42,814 nt of DNA from Ruminococcus sp. (GCA_017622925.1 JAGAQC010000065.1:1-42814); one strand, 5' to 3'. Numbered from the stretch's first letter, positions 7,599 to 16,875 are shown. Made by a program: numbers and translations. The notes: generated by a model not told the origin, from the letters alone.

Positions 7599-9987
7599 AA
7601 AGCAGAACCTCCTTTCCTATATCTTCGCAGATACGAATATCAAATTTTTCACCAAAGCTGAACATTTTCTCATTGACCGCCTTTTTGTTCAGCAGAGCTT
7701 TATCGTCCATGCCGTGAAGCTCCGCAGCCGCCTTTGCCGTAAGCTGTAGCTCCGACGGAGTAAATCCGCTGAACGCCAATCTCAGGGACGGCAGTATTTC
7801 GAGAAAATCGTCAAATTCCATGCTTACTATAAGCTTATCCGTCATTTCAAGAAAAGAACTGTCGGTAAATACAATATCCTTTGACGTTGTGAAAAGTCCC
7901 CTCAGATAATCTGCGCCTTTTTTGCGTATCTCAAGACTTCCGGCAAGGTATCCCTTGGCAAAGCGTTCCGCCGATATACGGTGATCTTCGTTTATAGCGC
8001 AAAGCAGTCCCATAGCTGCACCGTGAACAAGCGGCTCTTTTTCCTTAGCCGACGTCATGGTCAGCAGGGCAGCTTCAAACACGCCGAGTCTGTCGGTCAA
8101 TGTGTTTACGGCGATCATGTACATCAGACGCATAACTTTTACAGTTTCCTCCGCTCTTTCAGAAGGAACGTCAGCCATTGACGGAAGTGCGGAAATCAGC
8201 CTGTCAAAGCACCTTAGAACATATTTCATTGCCGCTTCATCATCAAATTCGTAAAGCCGTTGAAGTCCCCAAAGCGTATCAAAGCTGCTCAGACCGCTGC
8301 CAATCGAGAAAAAGTCTCCGTCCTCAGTGATTATGCCGTCGATTTTTTCCTGTTCCGCCGATGTAAGAGGTATCCCCATAAGAAAACAGTCCACCGCAAT
8401 GCTTGCCGCCGTTTCACATCGTCTGCGTGCGTTGAGTAGTTTCTCCGCATATGCCGCGCACGCCTCCTCGATAGTAAAACCGTCTGTGGTATGATCTATC
8501 AGCGAAGCATCGACCTCCGGACTTCTTCGGAACTGCCATTCCTCACGTACCCTGCTCCTGTCGCGGTTATTATGTATATCAGGTCCTTTCAGAAGCTTCG
8601 CAAACCCTGTGCCGAGAAAATTCATTCGGTGCATGAATCGGCTTATAAGCTGTCCCTTTTTTGACGTGAAAAGAGCTGCCTCCACCTTTACGGGAACAGC
8701 TGTCTGATATTTCAGACCCATTTCTCCGCATTGCTTTTCAAAGTCGGCAATAAGCGGCGGAACATGCTGCGTATCGCCGATATGACCTATACCGCTGCCT
8801 GTCGCAAGCTCCGACAAAATATCCAGCGGCAGGGACGATGAAATAGTTTTCTCACCTTTTATAAAGCATGATGTCACACCGTCGAAAACCTCGCTTATAC
8901 CTGTCTCCTTTGAATTTCTGAGAGCGGCAAGTCCGCCCATCATTGTATAAGCTGCCGTTATATCGGACATTGTGACCTGCACGTCACGCTTTGAAGCCGC
9001 CTTTGCCGTCTTTGCAAGAAGCGTCATTGTTTGTTCGTTATAAACGCCCTCGGGCAGTTCGCGTTTCAGAAGCTCTTTCATGATATTGTCGTAAAATCCG
9101 GGATACATCATGCCCGAAGCGTATCCTCTGAGGGCGTCCGCCGCACGGTATGAATACGCCATTGGATAGCAGCCCTGATCCTTTTCAGCGACCTTGTGAA
9201 GCTTAGCTGCCCTGATCTCCCCCGATTCGAGGAGCTTTGCAAGTCCCGATGTGTGAAAGCCTCCCGTTACCACAAGAACCTTTTCGTACTTATTCATTGC
9301 CGCTGAAATATTGTATGCCATGTATTTTTCACGGCTGAGAGTTCCGTCCGCTTCAAGCTCCTTTTCGGAAACGTCGTTTCTGATAAGTGTACAGTAAGTC
9401 GTCATCTGCCGTACAAAATCATCGGTCGATATGTACAGTCCGCCTATCTCAAAATATTTCTCCCAAAATTCCTCAAAGCTGCGAAGTCCAGTTTTTTCAC
9501 ACAGACGTTTATAAAATTCACCGCCGATAAGACGTGAATCATCGGTATAGCTGTGTTTCTCGGTGTTTTTCCTCATGCCCCGATCTTCGGCGGTATTTAT
9601 AAGAAGTTCGCTGTAGGGCAGGTCGATAAATTCGGCAGGAACTCCCAATTTCTTTGCCTGCACAGCCGCATTGTACTCGGGAGAGGAATACTGAAACGGA
9701 TAGTAACATTTATAGTCCTCCTTATCTTCCGAAACAAGCGACTTTGAATCCTTGTAGTAACAGTAAAACGCCGCAGGAAGCTCTGTTTTTTCATCTGTGA
9801 GGACATTAATAAGATGATTTGCGTTTTCAGGACCTTCAATAAGAATTATCTCGGGTCTATACCGTTCAATGAGCTTTATAAGATGATACGAGCATATCGG
9901 ACTGTGATGACGGACGGGGTACAGTATCAGCGGCGACGAATAATCTATTATTTCAGAACTTTTGCCGCCGTATAGTATTCTTTCCAT
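7588..9987 (-). CDS. DUF5682 family protein (YehM-like)
   Basis: This protein has 799 residues. The N-terminus carries the hallmark LYPVRHHSPICSYHL followed by EIILIEGPENA, which is diagnostic of DUF5682. A later GGFHTSGLAKLL block continues the conserved core, and no transmembrane segment is obvious. The gene starts inside the end of the AAA gene (40-base overlap) and its own end overlaps the VWA start, so it is inseparable from the system. Conserved His residues (HHSP, GGFHT) suggest a metal or hydrolytic site, but no activity is established that I can name. The ribosome site is GGGGGA, weaker than those of its neighbours, so coupling may matter. Confidence 0.85.
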   Translation of the reverse strand: MERILYGGKSSEIIDYSSPLILYPVRHHSPICSYHLIKLIERYRPEIILIEGPENANHLINVLTDEKTELPAAFYCYYKDSKSLVSEDKEDYKCYYPFQYSSPEYNAAVQAKKLGVPAEFIDLPYSELLINTAEDRGMRKNTEKHSYTDDSRLIGGEFYKRLCEKTGLRSFEEFWEKYFEIGGLYISTDDFVRQMTTYCTLIRNDVSEKELEADGTLSREKYMAYNISAAMNKYEKVLVVTGGFHTSGLAKLLESGEIRAAKLHKVAEKDQGCYPMAYSYRAADALRGYASGMMYPGFYDNIMKELLKRELPEGVYNEQTMTLLAKTAKAASKRDVQVTMSDITAAYTMMGGLAALRNSKETGISEVFDGVTSCFIKGEKTISSSLPLDILSELATGSGIGHIGDTQHVPPLIADFEKQCGEMGLKYQTAVPVKVEAALFTSKKGQLISRFMHRMNFLGTGFAKLLKGPDIHNNRDRSRVREEWQFRRSPEVDASLIDHTTDGFTIEEACAAYAEKLLNARRRCETAASIAVDCFLMGIPLTSAEQEKIDGIITEDGDFFSIGSGLSSFDTLWGLQRLYEFDDEAAMKYVLRCFDRLISALPSMADVPSERAEETVKVMRLMYMIAVNTLTDRLGVFEAALLTMTSAKEKEPLVHGAAMGLLCAINEDHRISAERFAKGYLAGSLEIRKKGADYLRGLFTTSKDIVFTDSSFLEMTDKLIVSMEFDDFLEILPSLRLAFSGFTPSELQLTAKAAAELHGMDDKALLNKKAVNEKMFSFGEKFDIRICEDIGKEVLLYEN

Positions 9988-11054
9988 AATCCCCCGACCT
10001 TATTGCTTTTATTTTTTACAGATGTGCGGAAATATGCTTTAAGCTTCTCCAAATCGTCTTTATTCTCCTTGCAGACAGCGCCAAGAAGATTTTCCGTCAT
10101 GATCTTCATATCTATCTTTTGGTTTCCATAGTACCACGCATGGCTTAAAGTTTGGTAATATACCGAAACTGCCTCAGCGGTACTCATAACGGCTGTGGGA
10201 GTTTCGATCACAGTGCCTTCGCTGTCAACTCCCTCCCGAAGTTCATGATAGGTAACTGCAAGAAGTTCCGCCGCATCTGCGTCAACAGGCATGTCAATGT
10301 GACCTGTTTCGGCTAAATTCCGAGCTTCTCTCAGGATTATTTCTTTTTCGAGCCTAACGTCCCTGACAGGTTCTACCGTCTCAAAGTTAAAACGCCTTTT
10401 CAAAGCTCCCGACATCTCATTTACACCCTTATCACGAGTATTTGCCGTGCCAATTATGTTGAATCCGGGACGCGCGAAAACAAGTCCCTCATTCTCCAAT
10501 TCGGGAATGTTAAGTATCTGATCGCTCATAACGGAAATAAGACTGTCCTGAATTTCAGCAGGAGTTCTTGTGATCTCCTCGAAGCGCGCGAAAATTCCTT
10601 TTTCCATTCCGATAAGCAACGGCGACGGTACAAGAGCTTCACGGCACGGTCCTTTCGCCAAAAGCAGAGCATAATTCCAACTGTATTTTATCATATCCTC
10701 GGTCGTGCCTGCCGTTCCCTGCACCGTATTGGTGCTTATTCCGCAGCAGGCAGCGGAAAGCAGCTCAGACAGCATTGTCTTTGCAGTTCCCGGCTCGCCC
10801 ACAAGCATCAGACCTCGATTTCCTGCAAGAGTGATTATGCAGCGTTCCACAAGAGCGTCGTTTCCGTAGAATTTACGCGAAATTTCAATCGAACCACTCT
10901 CGGTCTTTATTTTTCCGCCAAGTATAAACGTGCGGACGGCTTTCGGTGAAAGTACCCAGTTTTCGGGTCTTTTACCGTCGTCGTACTTCCTGAGTGCGTC
11001 AAGTTCGTCCTTGTATCGTATTTCAACGGGTGGTTTTATAAAATTACTTTCCAT
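9948..11054 (-). CDS. MoxR-type AAA+ ATPase (YehL-like)
   Basis: The protein has 368 residues and is the first gene of the operon. Walker A is GEPGTAKT at residues 86-93. The Walker B region is IFARFEEI around 154-161, where a Glu stands at the usual Asp position. Sensor 1 is IGTANTRD with N205, and an arginine-finger region ALKRRF follows at 217-222. These features fit the MoxR/RavA branch of AAA+ chaperone-like ATPases, which act with VWA proteins. The ATG has AGGAGA upstream, and a consensus promoter (11088-11116) lies 34 bases before it. It should power remodelling by the downstream VWA, DUF5682, SWIM and DUF4132 partners, which is inference from the conserved gene set. Confidence 0.9.
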   Translation of the reverse strand: MESNFIKPPVEIRYKDELDALRKYDDGKRPENWVLSPKAVRTFILGGKIKTESGSIEISRKFYGNDALVERCIITLAGNRGLMLVGEPGTAKTMLSELLSAACCGISTNTVQGTAGTTEDMIKYSWNYALLLAKGPCREALVPSPLLIGMEKGIFARFEEITRTPAEIQDSLISVMSDQILNIPELENEGLVFARPGFNIIGTANTRDKGVNEMSGALKRRFNFETVEPVRDVRLEKEIILREARNLAETGHIDMPVDADAAELLAVTYHELREGVDSEGTVIETPTAVMSTAEAVSVYYQTLSHAWYYGNQKIDMKIMTENLLGAVCKENKDDLEKLKAYFRTSVKNKSNKVGGLWKEYYTAAKVLK

Positions 11055-11087
11055 TTATTATTCTCCTAATATGTAAATTTTTATTTT

Positions 11088-11130
11088 ATTATAGCATATT
11101 ATACTCAAAATTGCAACAGTTGCGGAAAAA
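11088..11130 (-). promoter_or_regulatory. promoter of the AAA/VWA operon, copy B of the 43-bp repeat
   Basis: On the minus strand, TTGCAA (11111-11116) and TATAAT (11088-11093) are separated by 17 bases. This copy differs from copy A (1313) at 6 of 43 positions by direct comparison. The box TTTTTCCGC upstream of the -35 is retained. Transcription would start shortly before the AAA gene at 11054. Confidence 0.75.
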
Positions 11131-11307
11131 AATTGTATTTCGTATAATTAACGAGCTTGCAAGTGGTAGCGTGAGTTGGCTGCGGCGACACGCTGCTTTT
11201 ACAATATTTTTTATCATTTACTTCTCAGACTTTTTTCATTAATAATGTTATTTCCTGTGCATTTTAACGGTAAACTGCTCCTAAATTCAAATTTTGATAA
11301 ATTTCAC

Positions 11308-11336
11308 TTGACTGCACGACGAAAAAATGGTAAAAT
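11308..11336 (+). promoter_or_regulatory. promoter of the thyX operon
   Basis: TTGACT (11308-11313) and TAAAAT (11331-11336) are spaced by 17 bases and lie 65 bases before the thyX start. The 346-base divergent gap 11055-11400 holds this promoter, the oppositely directed copy B promoter, and between them only AT-rich sequence with a short imperfect dyad near 11170-11200. I see no further gene there. Confidence 0.65.
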
Positions 11337-11400
11337 AATAATATATGCTTTGAGGCAATCTCACATATTCAGAATTTCAATAATCAATGAGGATATATTT

Positions 11401-12183
11401 ATGAAAGTCACCCTTTTAGCACACACGCCCGACCCCGAAAATCTTGTTGCCACAGCCGCTAAACTCTGCTATTCAAGCAGCGATATAGGCTCTCTCCGAG
11501 ACGGTCTTACCGAAGAAAAAACCGAAAAATTTATAGACATGCTTGTATCTGTCGGTCACGAGAGCGTTATGGAACACGTCAGCTTTACTTTCGGCATTGA
11601 GGGCATATCGCGCGCCTGTTCGCATCAGCTCGTTCGGCACAGGATAGCTTCATATTCGCAGAAAAGTCAGCGGTACGTCAATGAAAACGGCTTTGACTTC
11701 ATCACCCCTCCCGAAATATCGGCAGAACCCGAAGCAAAAGCAGAATTTGACCGCATGATAGGCGAAATAAGCGAAAGCTACTCCAAAATAGCCGATATAC
11801 TCACCGAATCCCATAAGGCACGGTTTATTTCTGAGGGCATGGACGAAAAATCGGCTGTCTCCAAAGCCCGAAAGCTTGCCAATGAGGACGCACGGTTTAT
11901 TCTGCCCAACGCCTGCGAAACGAAAATTGTCGTTACCATGAACGTCCGTTCGCTGTTCAATTTTTTCCGTCACCGCTGCTGTAACCGCGCTCAGTGGGAA
12001 ATAAGAGCGGTCGCAAATGAAATGCTTAAACTCTGCTTACAGACAGCTCCTCATATTTTCAAATATGCGGGACCCTCCTGCGTATCTTCGGGAAAATGCC
12101 CTGAGGGGAAACAAAGCTGTGGAAAAGCCTCTGAAATAAAAAAATATTTTGAACAGTTTATAAAGGACAATTCAAATGCTTGA
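11401..12183 (+). CDS. thyX: flavin-dependent thymidylate synthase ThyX
   Basis: The protein has 260 residues counted from ATG 11401, which has GAGGA upstream. The open frame extends further upstream, but that part has no ribosome site or family similarity. The ThyX signature RHRIASYSQKSQR spans residues 79-91 and binds FAD and dUMP. The enzyme makes dTMP from dUMP using methylene-THF and NAD(P)H, releasing THF. It is the first gene of a six-gene operon that also contains the folate-salvage enzyme 5-formyl-THF cyclo-ligase, a sensible pairing. The end overlaps the DUF2156 gene by 8 bases. Confidence 0.95.
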   Translation: MKVTLLAHTPDPENLVATAAKLCYSSSDIGSLRDGLTEEKTEKFIDMLVSVGHESVMEHVSFTFGIEGISRACSHQLVRHRIASYSQKSQRYVNENGFDFITPPEISAEPEAKAEFDRMIGEISESYSKIADILTESHKARFISEGMDEKSAVSKARKLANEDARFILPNACETKIVVTMNVRSLFNFFRHRCCNRAQWEIRAVANEMLKLCLQTAPHIFKYAGPSCVSSGKCPEGKQSCGKASEIKKYFEQFIKDNSNA

Positions 12184-13069
12184 ATTCAGACGAATAACCC
12201 TCGGAGACAGGGATAAAGTCAATACAGCGCTGCGTTATTCGGATTTCATGGGTTGTGAATATTCTTTTGCAAACAATCTTGCATGGTGTCGGCTTGCGGA
12301 TTCAAAAATCTGTTTCTATAAGGATTTTTATATTGTATGCGCATTCGGCGGAGAGGACGGAGTTCCAACATTTGTACTGCCCTCGGGAAAAGGCGATTAC
12401 CGTGACGTATTTGACGAAATGAAACGATTCAGCCAAAATATGGGCTGTCCCTTGCAGCTGTGCGGAGTTACGGAAAGCTCCCTGAAAATGCTTGAAGAAC
12501 TTTTTCACGGCGGCTTCACAAAAGAGCTTGATCGTGACGGCTGCGATTATATCTACCGCCGAACTGATCTTGCTGAATTTGCAGGGAAAAAATTTCACCA
12601 AAAGCGTAATCACCTCGCAAGGTTCAATCGGCTCGACAGCGAGTTCTCACTCATCGAAGAAAAAGACTTCGACGACTGCATAAGCTTCATAACAGACGAA
12701 TACAACAACAAATATCCTTACGGGACAGAGCATTCAGCCGTTGCGGAGCAGTATGCCGTGAACACGTATTTCAGTAACTTTAACGAGCTTGGATTAAAGG
12801 GCGGAATTATACGTATAGGCGGAAAGATCGCTGCCGTGACCCTTGGCGAAAGGCTCAACTCCAACACCTTCTGCGTTCATATCGAAAAGGCGGACAGGCA
12901 GTACGAGGGAATTTACACAGGCATATGCAATAATTTTGTTAAAGCCTGCACGGACGGCTTTGAATACATCAACCGTGAGGAGGATCTCGGTATAGAGGGA
13001 CTTCGCAAATCAAAGCTTTCGTATCACCCTGCTTTTCTTCTCAATAAATATATTGTTAAATTCAAATGA
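12176..13069 (+). CDS. DUF2156 (GNAT-fold) protein
   Basis: The protein has 297 residues. The C-terminal block YINREEDLGIEGLRKSKLSY is the conserved signature of DUF2156, a GNAT-like fold related to the aminoacyl-transferase part of lysyl-phosphatidylglycerol synthases. KKFHQKRNHLARF near the middle is a further conserved basic block. No membrane segments are present, so it is not MprF itself; it is probably a soluble acyl- or aminoacyl-transferase of unknown substrate. AAAGGA precedes the start, which overlaps thyX by 8 bases. Confidence 0.8.
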   Translation: MLEFRRITLGDRDKVNTALRYSDFMGCEYSFANNLAWCRLADSKICFYKDFYIVCAFGGEDGVPTFVLPSGKGDYRDVFDEMKRFSQNMGCPLQLCGVTESSLKMLEELFHGGFTKELDRDGCDYIYRRTDLAEFAGKKFHQKRNHLARFNRLDSEFSLIEEKDFDDCISFITDEYNNKYPYGTEHSAVAEQYAVNTYFSNFNELGLKGGIIRIGGKIAAVTLGERLNSNTFCVHIEKADRQYEGIYTGICNNFVKACTDGFEYINREEDLGIEGLRKSKLSYHPAFLLNKYIVKFK

Positions 13070-13084
13070 AAGGATAAAAATAAA

Positions 13085-13627
13085 ATGATATACGTTTATC
13101 TTGCACAAGGCTTCGAGGAGGTCGAGGCTATAACACCTATAGATATGCTCAGACGCGCCGAAAAAAAGGTCGTCACCGTAGGCGTTGGCGATAATATTAT
13201 CGTAAGCTCTCACGGCATTCCCGTTGTTGCCGACACTATCGCTCAGGAAGCTCCTCTTACGGACGAGCTGGAAATGATAATTCTTCCCGGAGGAATGCCC
13301 GGTACGCTCAATCTCGAAAAATCGGAATTTGTTCAGGCGGCTATCGACTTCTGTATGGAAAAAAATATAACTATCGGCGCTATCTGCGCTGCTCCGTCCA
13401 TTTTAGGTCACAAGGGACTTCTTAAAGGTCGTAAGGCTGTATGCTACACAGGATTTGAAGCTCAGCTTGAAGGCGCTGAGACAAGCAGCGATGCGGTCGC
13501 CGTTGACGGAAATATAATCACCGCAAGAGGCGCAGGTGCAGCAATGAAATTTGCGCTCGCTCTCGTTGAAAGAGCTGTTTCCAAAGCCGAGAGCGACAGA
13601 CAGTTCAAAGCCGTTCTCTGCGACTGA
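13085..13627 (+). CDS. DJ-1/PfpI family protein
   Basis: The protein has 180 residues, the usual family length. The nucleophile-elbow cysteine is C101 in GAICAAPS, and the supporting acidic residue is E14 in the FEEVEAITPID segment, equivalent to Glu18 of human DJ-1. Members include DJ-1 and YajL-like proteins linked to oxidative-stress response or glyoxal/deglycase chemistry, an assignment that is debated. ILPGGMPG is the family glycine loop. AAAGGA precedes the start. It sits between DUF2156 and the folate gene in the thyX operon. Confidence 0.9.
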   Translation: MIYVYLAQGFEEVEAITPIDMLRRAEKKVVTVGVGDNIIVSSHGIPVVADTIAQEAPLTDELEMIILPGGMPGTLNLEKSEFVQAAIDFCMEKNITIGAICAAPSILGHKGLLKGRKAVCYTGFEAQLEGAETSSDAVAVDGNIITARGAGAAMKFALALVERAVSKAESDRQFKAVLCD

Positions 13628-13642
13628 AAAAGGTGAACGGAA

Positions 13643-14200
13643 ATGACAAAAAACGAACTTCGGAAACGCTTTCTAAGTATCCGCAAAGCAGCCTCCTGCC
13701 GTGAAGCGGATATGAGCATTACCGAAAAACTGAACAATATCCCGCAGATAAACAATGCGGATACCGTACTTCTTTTTGCTTCATACGGTTCGGAGCCTTC
13801 AACATGGCTTATCGCTCCCCTGCTGCTTGAAAAAAATATCCCGACAGCTTATCCGAAATGCGGTGAGAACGGCGAAATGACTTTTTATAAAGTACACTCC
13901 ACCAAAGAACTGCACATCGGAAAATTTGGCATCGCCGAACCTGCCGGAAGTATTGCGGAAATACCGTCGATCACCGATAAGACCGTATGTATCGTACCGG
14001 GGATCGCTTTTACCGAGGACGGAAGAAGAATAGGCTACGGCGGCGGCTATTATGACCGATTCCTGTCAAAATACCCGAATCTGTACACTCTCGGGATCGC
14101 CTACGAAAAATGTATTACCGACGATCTGCCCTCTATGGAACACGACATAAAAATAAAAGCTATCGTAACAGAAGAAAGGATGGTGCTTTGCAATGAGTGA
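13643..14200 (+). CDS. fau: 5-formyltetrahydrofolate cyclo-ligase
   Basis: The protein has 185 residues, a typical length. The signature GYGGGYYDRFL near residues 132-142 and an N-terminal ELRKRFLSIRK block identify the family. The enzyme converts 5-formyl-THF plus ATP to 5,10-methenyl-THF, returning a storage folate to the active pool that ThyX in the same operon draws on. AAGGTG precedes the ATG. The end overlaps mltG by 8 bases. Confidence 0.92.
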   Translation: MTKNELRKRFLSIRKAASCREADMSITEKLNNIPQINNADTVLLFASYGSEPSTWLIAPLLLEKNIPTAYPKCGENGEMTFYKVHSTKELHIGKFGIAEPAGSIAEIPSITDKTVCIVPGIAFTEDGRRIGYGGGYYDRFLSKYPNLYTLGIAYEKCITDDLPSMEHDIKIKAIVTEERMVLCNE

Positions 14201-15572
14201 CAACAACGATATTCTCAATGACATTCTAAACGAAGCTGCAAACAATAACGACGAACCCGAAAATGAGCTTCCCCATGAAACTCATGAAGAAGTTTCCCAT
14301 GAACACGCATATCAAAATGAGACCGAAGAACCCCACACGCCGACCGCCCGCGAAGACCCCCCCGAAGCAAGACCTCCGCAGCCAAGACGCACCGTACAGG
14401 GCAGCCGACCTATAGAACGTCCGCCGCATCCGAAAAAGAAAAAGAAGAAGAAAAAGAAAAGAAGATCAAACCGTCTGCCGGGAGTTCTTATTCTGGTCAC
14501 GCTTATCTTCGGTATCTCTATAATTTCTTCATTGGTCATTATCAGTTTCGGAAAAGATATGCTTGGCATAGGAAAAAGCGAGGAAACTCACGTTATCGTT
14601 ATCCCCGACGGCGCAACTACCGAGCAAGTCGCTCTCATGCTCCTTGAGGACGAAATTATCAAGTCATCGGAGGCTTTCAAGCTTTTTGCGGAAATGCGCA
14701 ACAAGGAAATGACTTACGTTTCCGGCGAACATTTCGTGCGTCCCAATATGCCCTATGAAACGATAATCGACGAGCTTACCAAAGTTCCCACGGAAGAAAT
14801 GGGCGAGTCTATTCAGGTAACCTTCCCCGAAGGCACGACCCTCATCGACGCCGCAAACATTCTTGAAAAGAACCATATCTGCGATGCTGAGGAGTTTATC
14901 TTCTACTTTAACGCAGGCGGCTTCGGTATCGAATTCGAGGACAGACTTCCTGTTGATACTTCTATGAAATTTGAAAAAATGGAAGGCTATCTCTTCCCCG
15001 ATACCTACTTCTTCTATGAAAACAGCAAGCCCGAAGAAGTCTGCCAGAAGATCTACTACAACTTCGATACAAAAATGAACGGCGAGTTCACAGTCGGCAA
15101 AAAGCACTACGAAACACGCTATGAACGTATGGAAGACCTCGATATGAGCCTTGACGAGCTTATAACTCTTGCTTCTATCGTTCAGAAAGAGGCTGCGACC
15201 GCTGACGTTATGAACGATGTTGCGTCCGTATTCAGAAATCGTCTTGAAAATTCGGACGAGTTTCCCCTGCTTCAATCCGACCCGACATCTAACTACTCGA
15301 AGGACGTTATTCGACCGAATATCGAATATCTGAACGAAACTCTCATAGACGCTTACGATACCTACAAAACTCCCGGTCTGCCTCCCGGAGCTATATGCAA
15401 CCCCGGTATCGAGGCTATAGACGCCGTTCTCACAAATAAGAAAACAAAAAATTTCTACTTCATCGCCAACATAAATACCAACGAGACTTTCTTCTCTGAA
15501 ACTCTTGAAGAACACGAACAAAAGCAGGCTGAGATAGAACAGTCATATATCGACGCCCAGTATAACGAGTAA
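14193..15572 (+). CDS. mltG: endolytic murein transglycosylase MltG
   Basis: The protein has 459 residues. A long cytoplasmic N-terminus (1-95) is acidic and Pro-rich and ends in a run of nine lysines at 81-89. One membrane segment spans about 96-118 (LPGVLILVTLIFGISIIS). The extracellular part has a LysM-like section, then the YceG catalytic domain with EGYLFPDTY (264-272) and catalytic Glu333 in ASIVQKEA. It cleaves nascent glycan strands and sets their length. The poly-Lys tract is encoded by an A-rich run (about 14432-14460), a place to check for slippage. AAAGGA precedes the start. The order mltG then U32 peptidase resembles the yrr region of Bacillus. Confidence 0.93.
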   Translation: MSDNNDILNDILNEAANNNDEPENELPHETHEEVSHEHAYQNETEEPHTPTAREDPPEARPPQPRRTVQGSRPIERPPHPKKKKKKKKKRRSNRLPGVLILVTLIFGISIISSLVIISFGKDMLGIGKSEETHVIVIPDGATTEQVALMLLEDEIIKSSEAFKLFAEMRNKEMTYVSGEHFVRPNMPYETIIDELTKVPTEEMGESIQVTFPEGTTLIDAANILEKNHICDAEEFIFYFNAGGFGIEFEDRLPVDTSMKFEKMEGYLFPDTYFFYENSKPEEVCQKIYYNFDTKMNGEFTVGKKHYETRYERMEDLDMSLDELITLASIVQKEAATADVMNDVASVFRNRLENSDEFPLLQSDPTSNYSKDVIRPNIEYLNETLIDAYDTYKTPGLPPGAICNPGIEAIDAVLTNKKTKNFYFIANINTNETFFSETLEEHEQKQAEIEQSYIDAQYNE

Positions 15573-15583
15573 GGAGGCGGAAC

Positions 15584-16804
15584 ATGAATAAGCTCGAAGT
15601 CCTTGCTCCGGCAGGAGATGAAGAACGTCTTGCCGCCGCCCTTAATTACGGCGCAGACGCGGTATATCTCGGACGAAAGCAGTTCGGAATGCGCGCCTCG
15701 CCTATGAATTTCGACTTTGAACAGCTTGTAAACGCAGTAAAAGCGGCTCACAAAAAGAACGTCAAGGTCTATCTGACCTGCAATACCCTGCCGAGAAACA
15801 ATGAGCTTCCCTTTTTCGAGAAATTCGTAAGGGAAGCCGTTGAAGCTGAGGTCGATGCTCTCATAGTCGCCGACATCGGTCTTTTGATGCTTATTAAAAG
15901 ATATGCTCCCGATATGGAAATACATATTTCCACTCAGACAGGTATAGTCAACTATGCAACGGCGCGCGAGCTGTACGATCTCGGCGCTAAACGAATCGTC
16001 CTCGCAAGAGAGCTTTCTATCGACGAAATTGCGGAGATAAGGGCGAAAACCGACCCGAATATGGATATAGAATGCTTTGTACACGGAGCTATGTGCGTGT
16101 CCTTTTCGGGACGCTGCCTGCTTTCGCAGTACCTTGTGAACCGTGACGCCAACCGCGGCGAATGCGCTCAGCCCTGCCGTTGGGGATACCACCTTATGGA
16201 GGAAAAGCGTCCCGGGCAGTTTTTCCCGATATTCGAGGACGAAAAAGGTACATATATCCTTAATGCAAAGGATATGTGCATGATCGAACATATTGACAAG
16301 CTCGCCGAAGCAGGGGTCACAAGCCTGAAAATAGAGGGACGCGCAAAGTCCGCCTACTATGTAACGGTCGTAACAAACGCTTATCGTATGGCGGTAGACG
16401 AGTATTACAAAGCTCCGTATGATTTCAAGCTCCCCGACTGGATCAGGGACGAGGTCTACAAGGTAAGCCACCGTCAGTACTGCAAGGGTTTTTTCTTCGG
16501 AACTCCCGATAACTCTCAGTATTACGAGAACAGCGGTTATATCAGAAACTATGATATTGTGGCTGTTGTGGATAAATGCGAAAATGGCACGGTATACTGC
16601 ACACAGCGAAACCGTTTCTTCGCAGGCGATGAAGTGGAACTGCTTTCGCCTTCGGTAAGACCCGTTACAATGACCCTCGACAAGCTCTTTGACGAAAACG
16701 GCGAACAAATTGACGTTGCCAATCATGCAATGATGAAGTTTTCCTTTGAATGCGATACCGAATTTCCTACAGGTACGGTAATACGCAAAGGCACGCTTGC
16801 ATAA
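15584..16804 (+). CDS. trhP: U32 family protein, TrhP-like tRNA hydroxylation factor
   Basis: The protein has 406 residues and starts MNKLEVLAPAGDEERL, the classic U32 opening. A cysteine cluster in CVSFSGRCLLSQYL and GECAQPC (around 172-200) matches the Fe-S ligands of the YegQ/TrhP group. These proteins are now linked to prephenate-dependent hydroxylation of tRNA uridine-34 rather than to proteolysis. The C-terminal beta domain (about 310-406) is present, as in full-length YrrO/YegQ. AAGGAGG lies just before the start, 11 bases after mltG. It is the last gene of the thyX operon. No strong terminator follows. Confidence 0.85.
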   Translation: MNKLEVLAPAGDEERLAAALNYGADAVYLGRKQFGMRASPMNFDFEQLVNAVKAAHKKNVKVYLTCNTLPRNNELPFFEKFVREAVEAEVDALIVADIGLLMLIKRYAPDMEIHISTQTGIVNYATARELYDLGAKRIVLARELSIDEIAEIRAKTDPNMDIECFVHGAMCVSFSGRCLLSQYLVNRDANRGECAQPCRWGYHLMEEKRPGQFFPIFEDEKGTYILNAKDMCMIEHIDKLAEAGVTSLKIEGRAKSAYYVTVVTNAYRMAVDEYYKAPYDFKLPDWIRDEVYKVSHRQYCKGFFFGTPDNSQYYENSGYIRNYDIVAVVDKCENGTVYCTQRNRFFAGDEVELLSPSVRPVTMTLDKLFDENGEQIDVANHAMMKFSFECDTEFPTGTVIRKGTLA

Positions 16805-16875
16805 TCAAGTATATCAAAGGTCTGTACACATAAATTTCTTTATTTAGTTAAACATACAAAAATCAGAGTTTATAC

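Noticed and set aside
1313-11130. The 43-bp repeats at 1313 and 11088 as the ends of an insertion element
   Set aside because: They are direct, contain promoter boxes in matching orientation, and a third copy drives another operon, so a promoter family explains them better.
14430-14460. Simple A-rich repeat in mltG as a phase-variable tract
   Set aside because: It mixes AAA and AAG codons for lysine rather than being one long homopolymer; slippage is possible but not supported.
14664-15521. 285-codon minus-strand frame opposite mltG
   Set aside because: It is a shadow of MltG, whose catalytic motifs and start signal are unambiguous.
15455-16726. Long open frame of 423 codons on the minus strand opposite the U32 gene
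   Set aside because: It is antisense to a clear U32 family protein with conserved motifs, and its translation has no family pattern and starts at no ribosome site.
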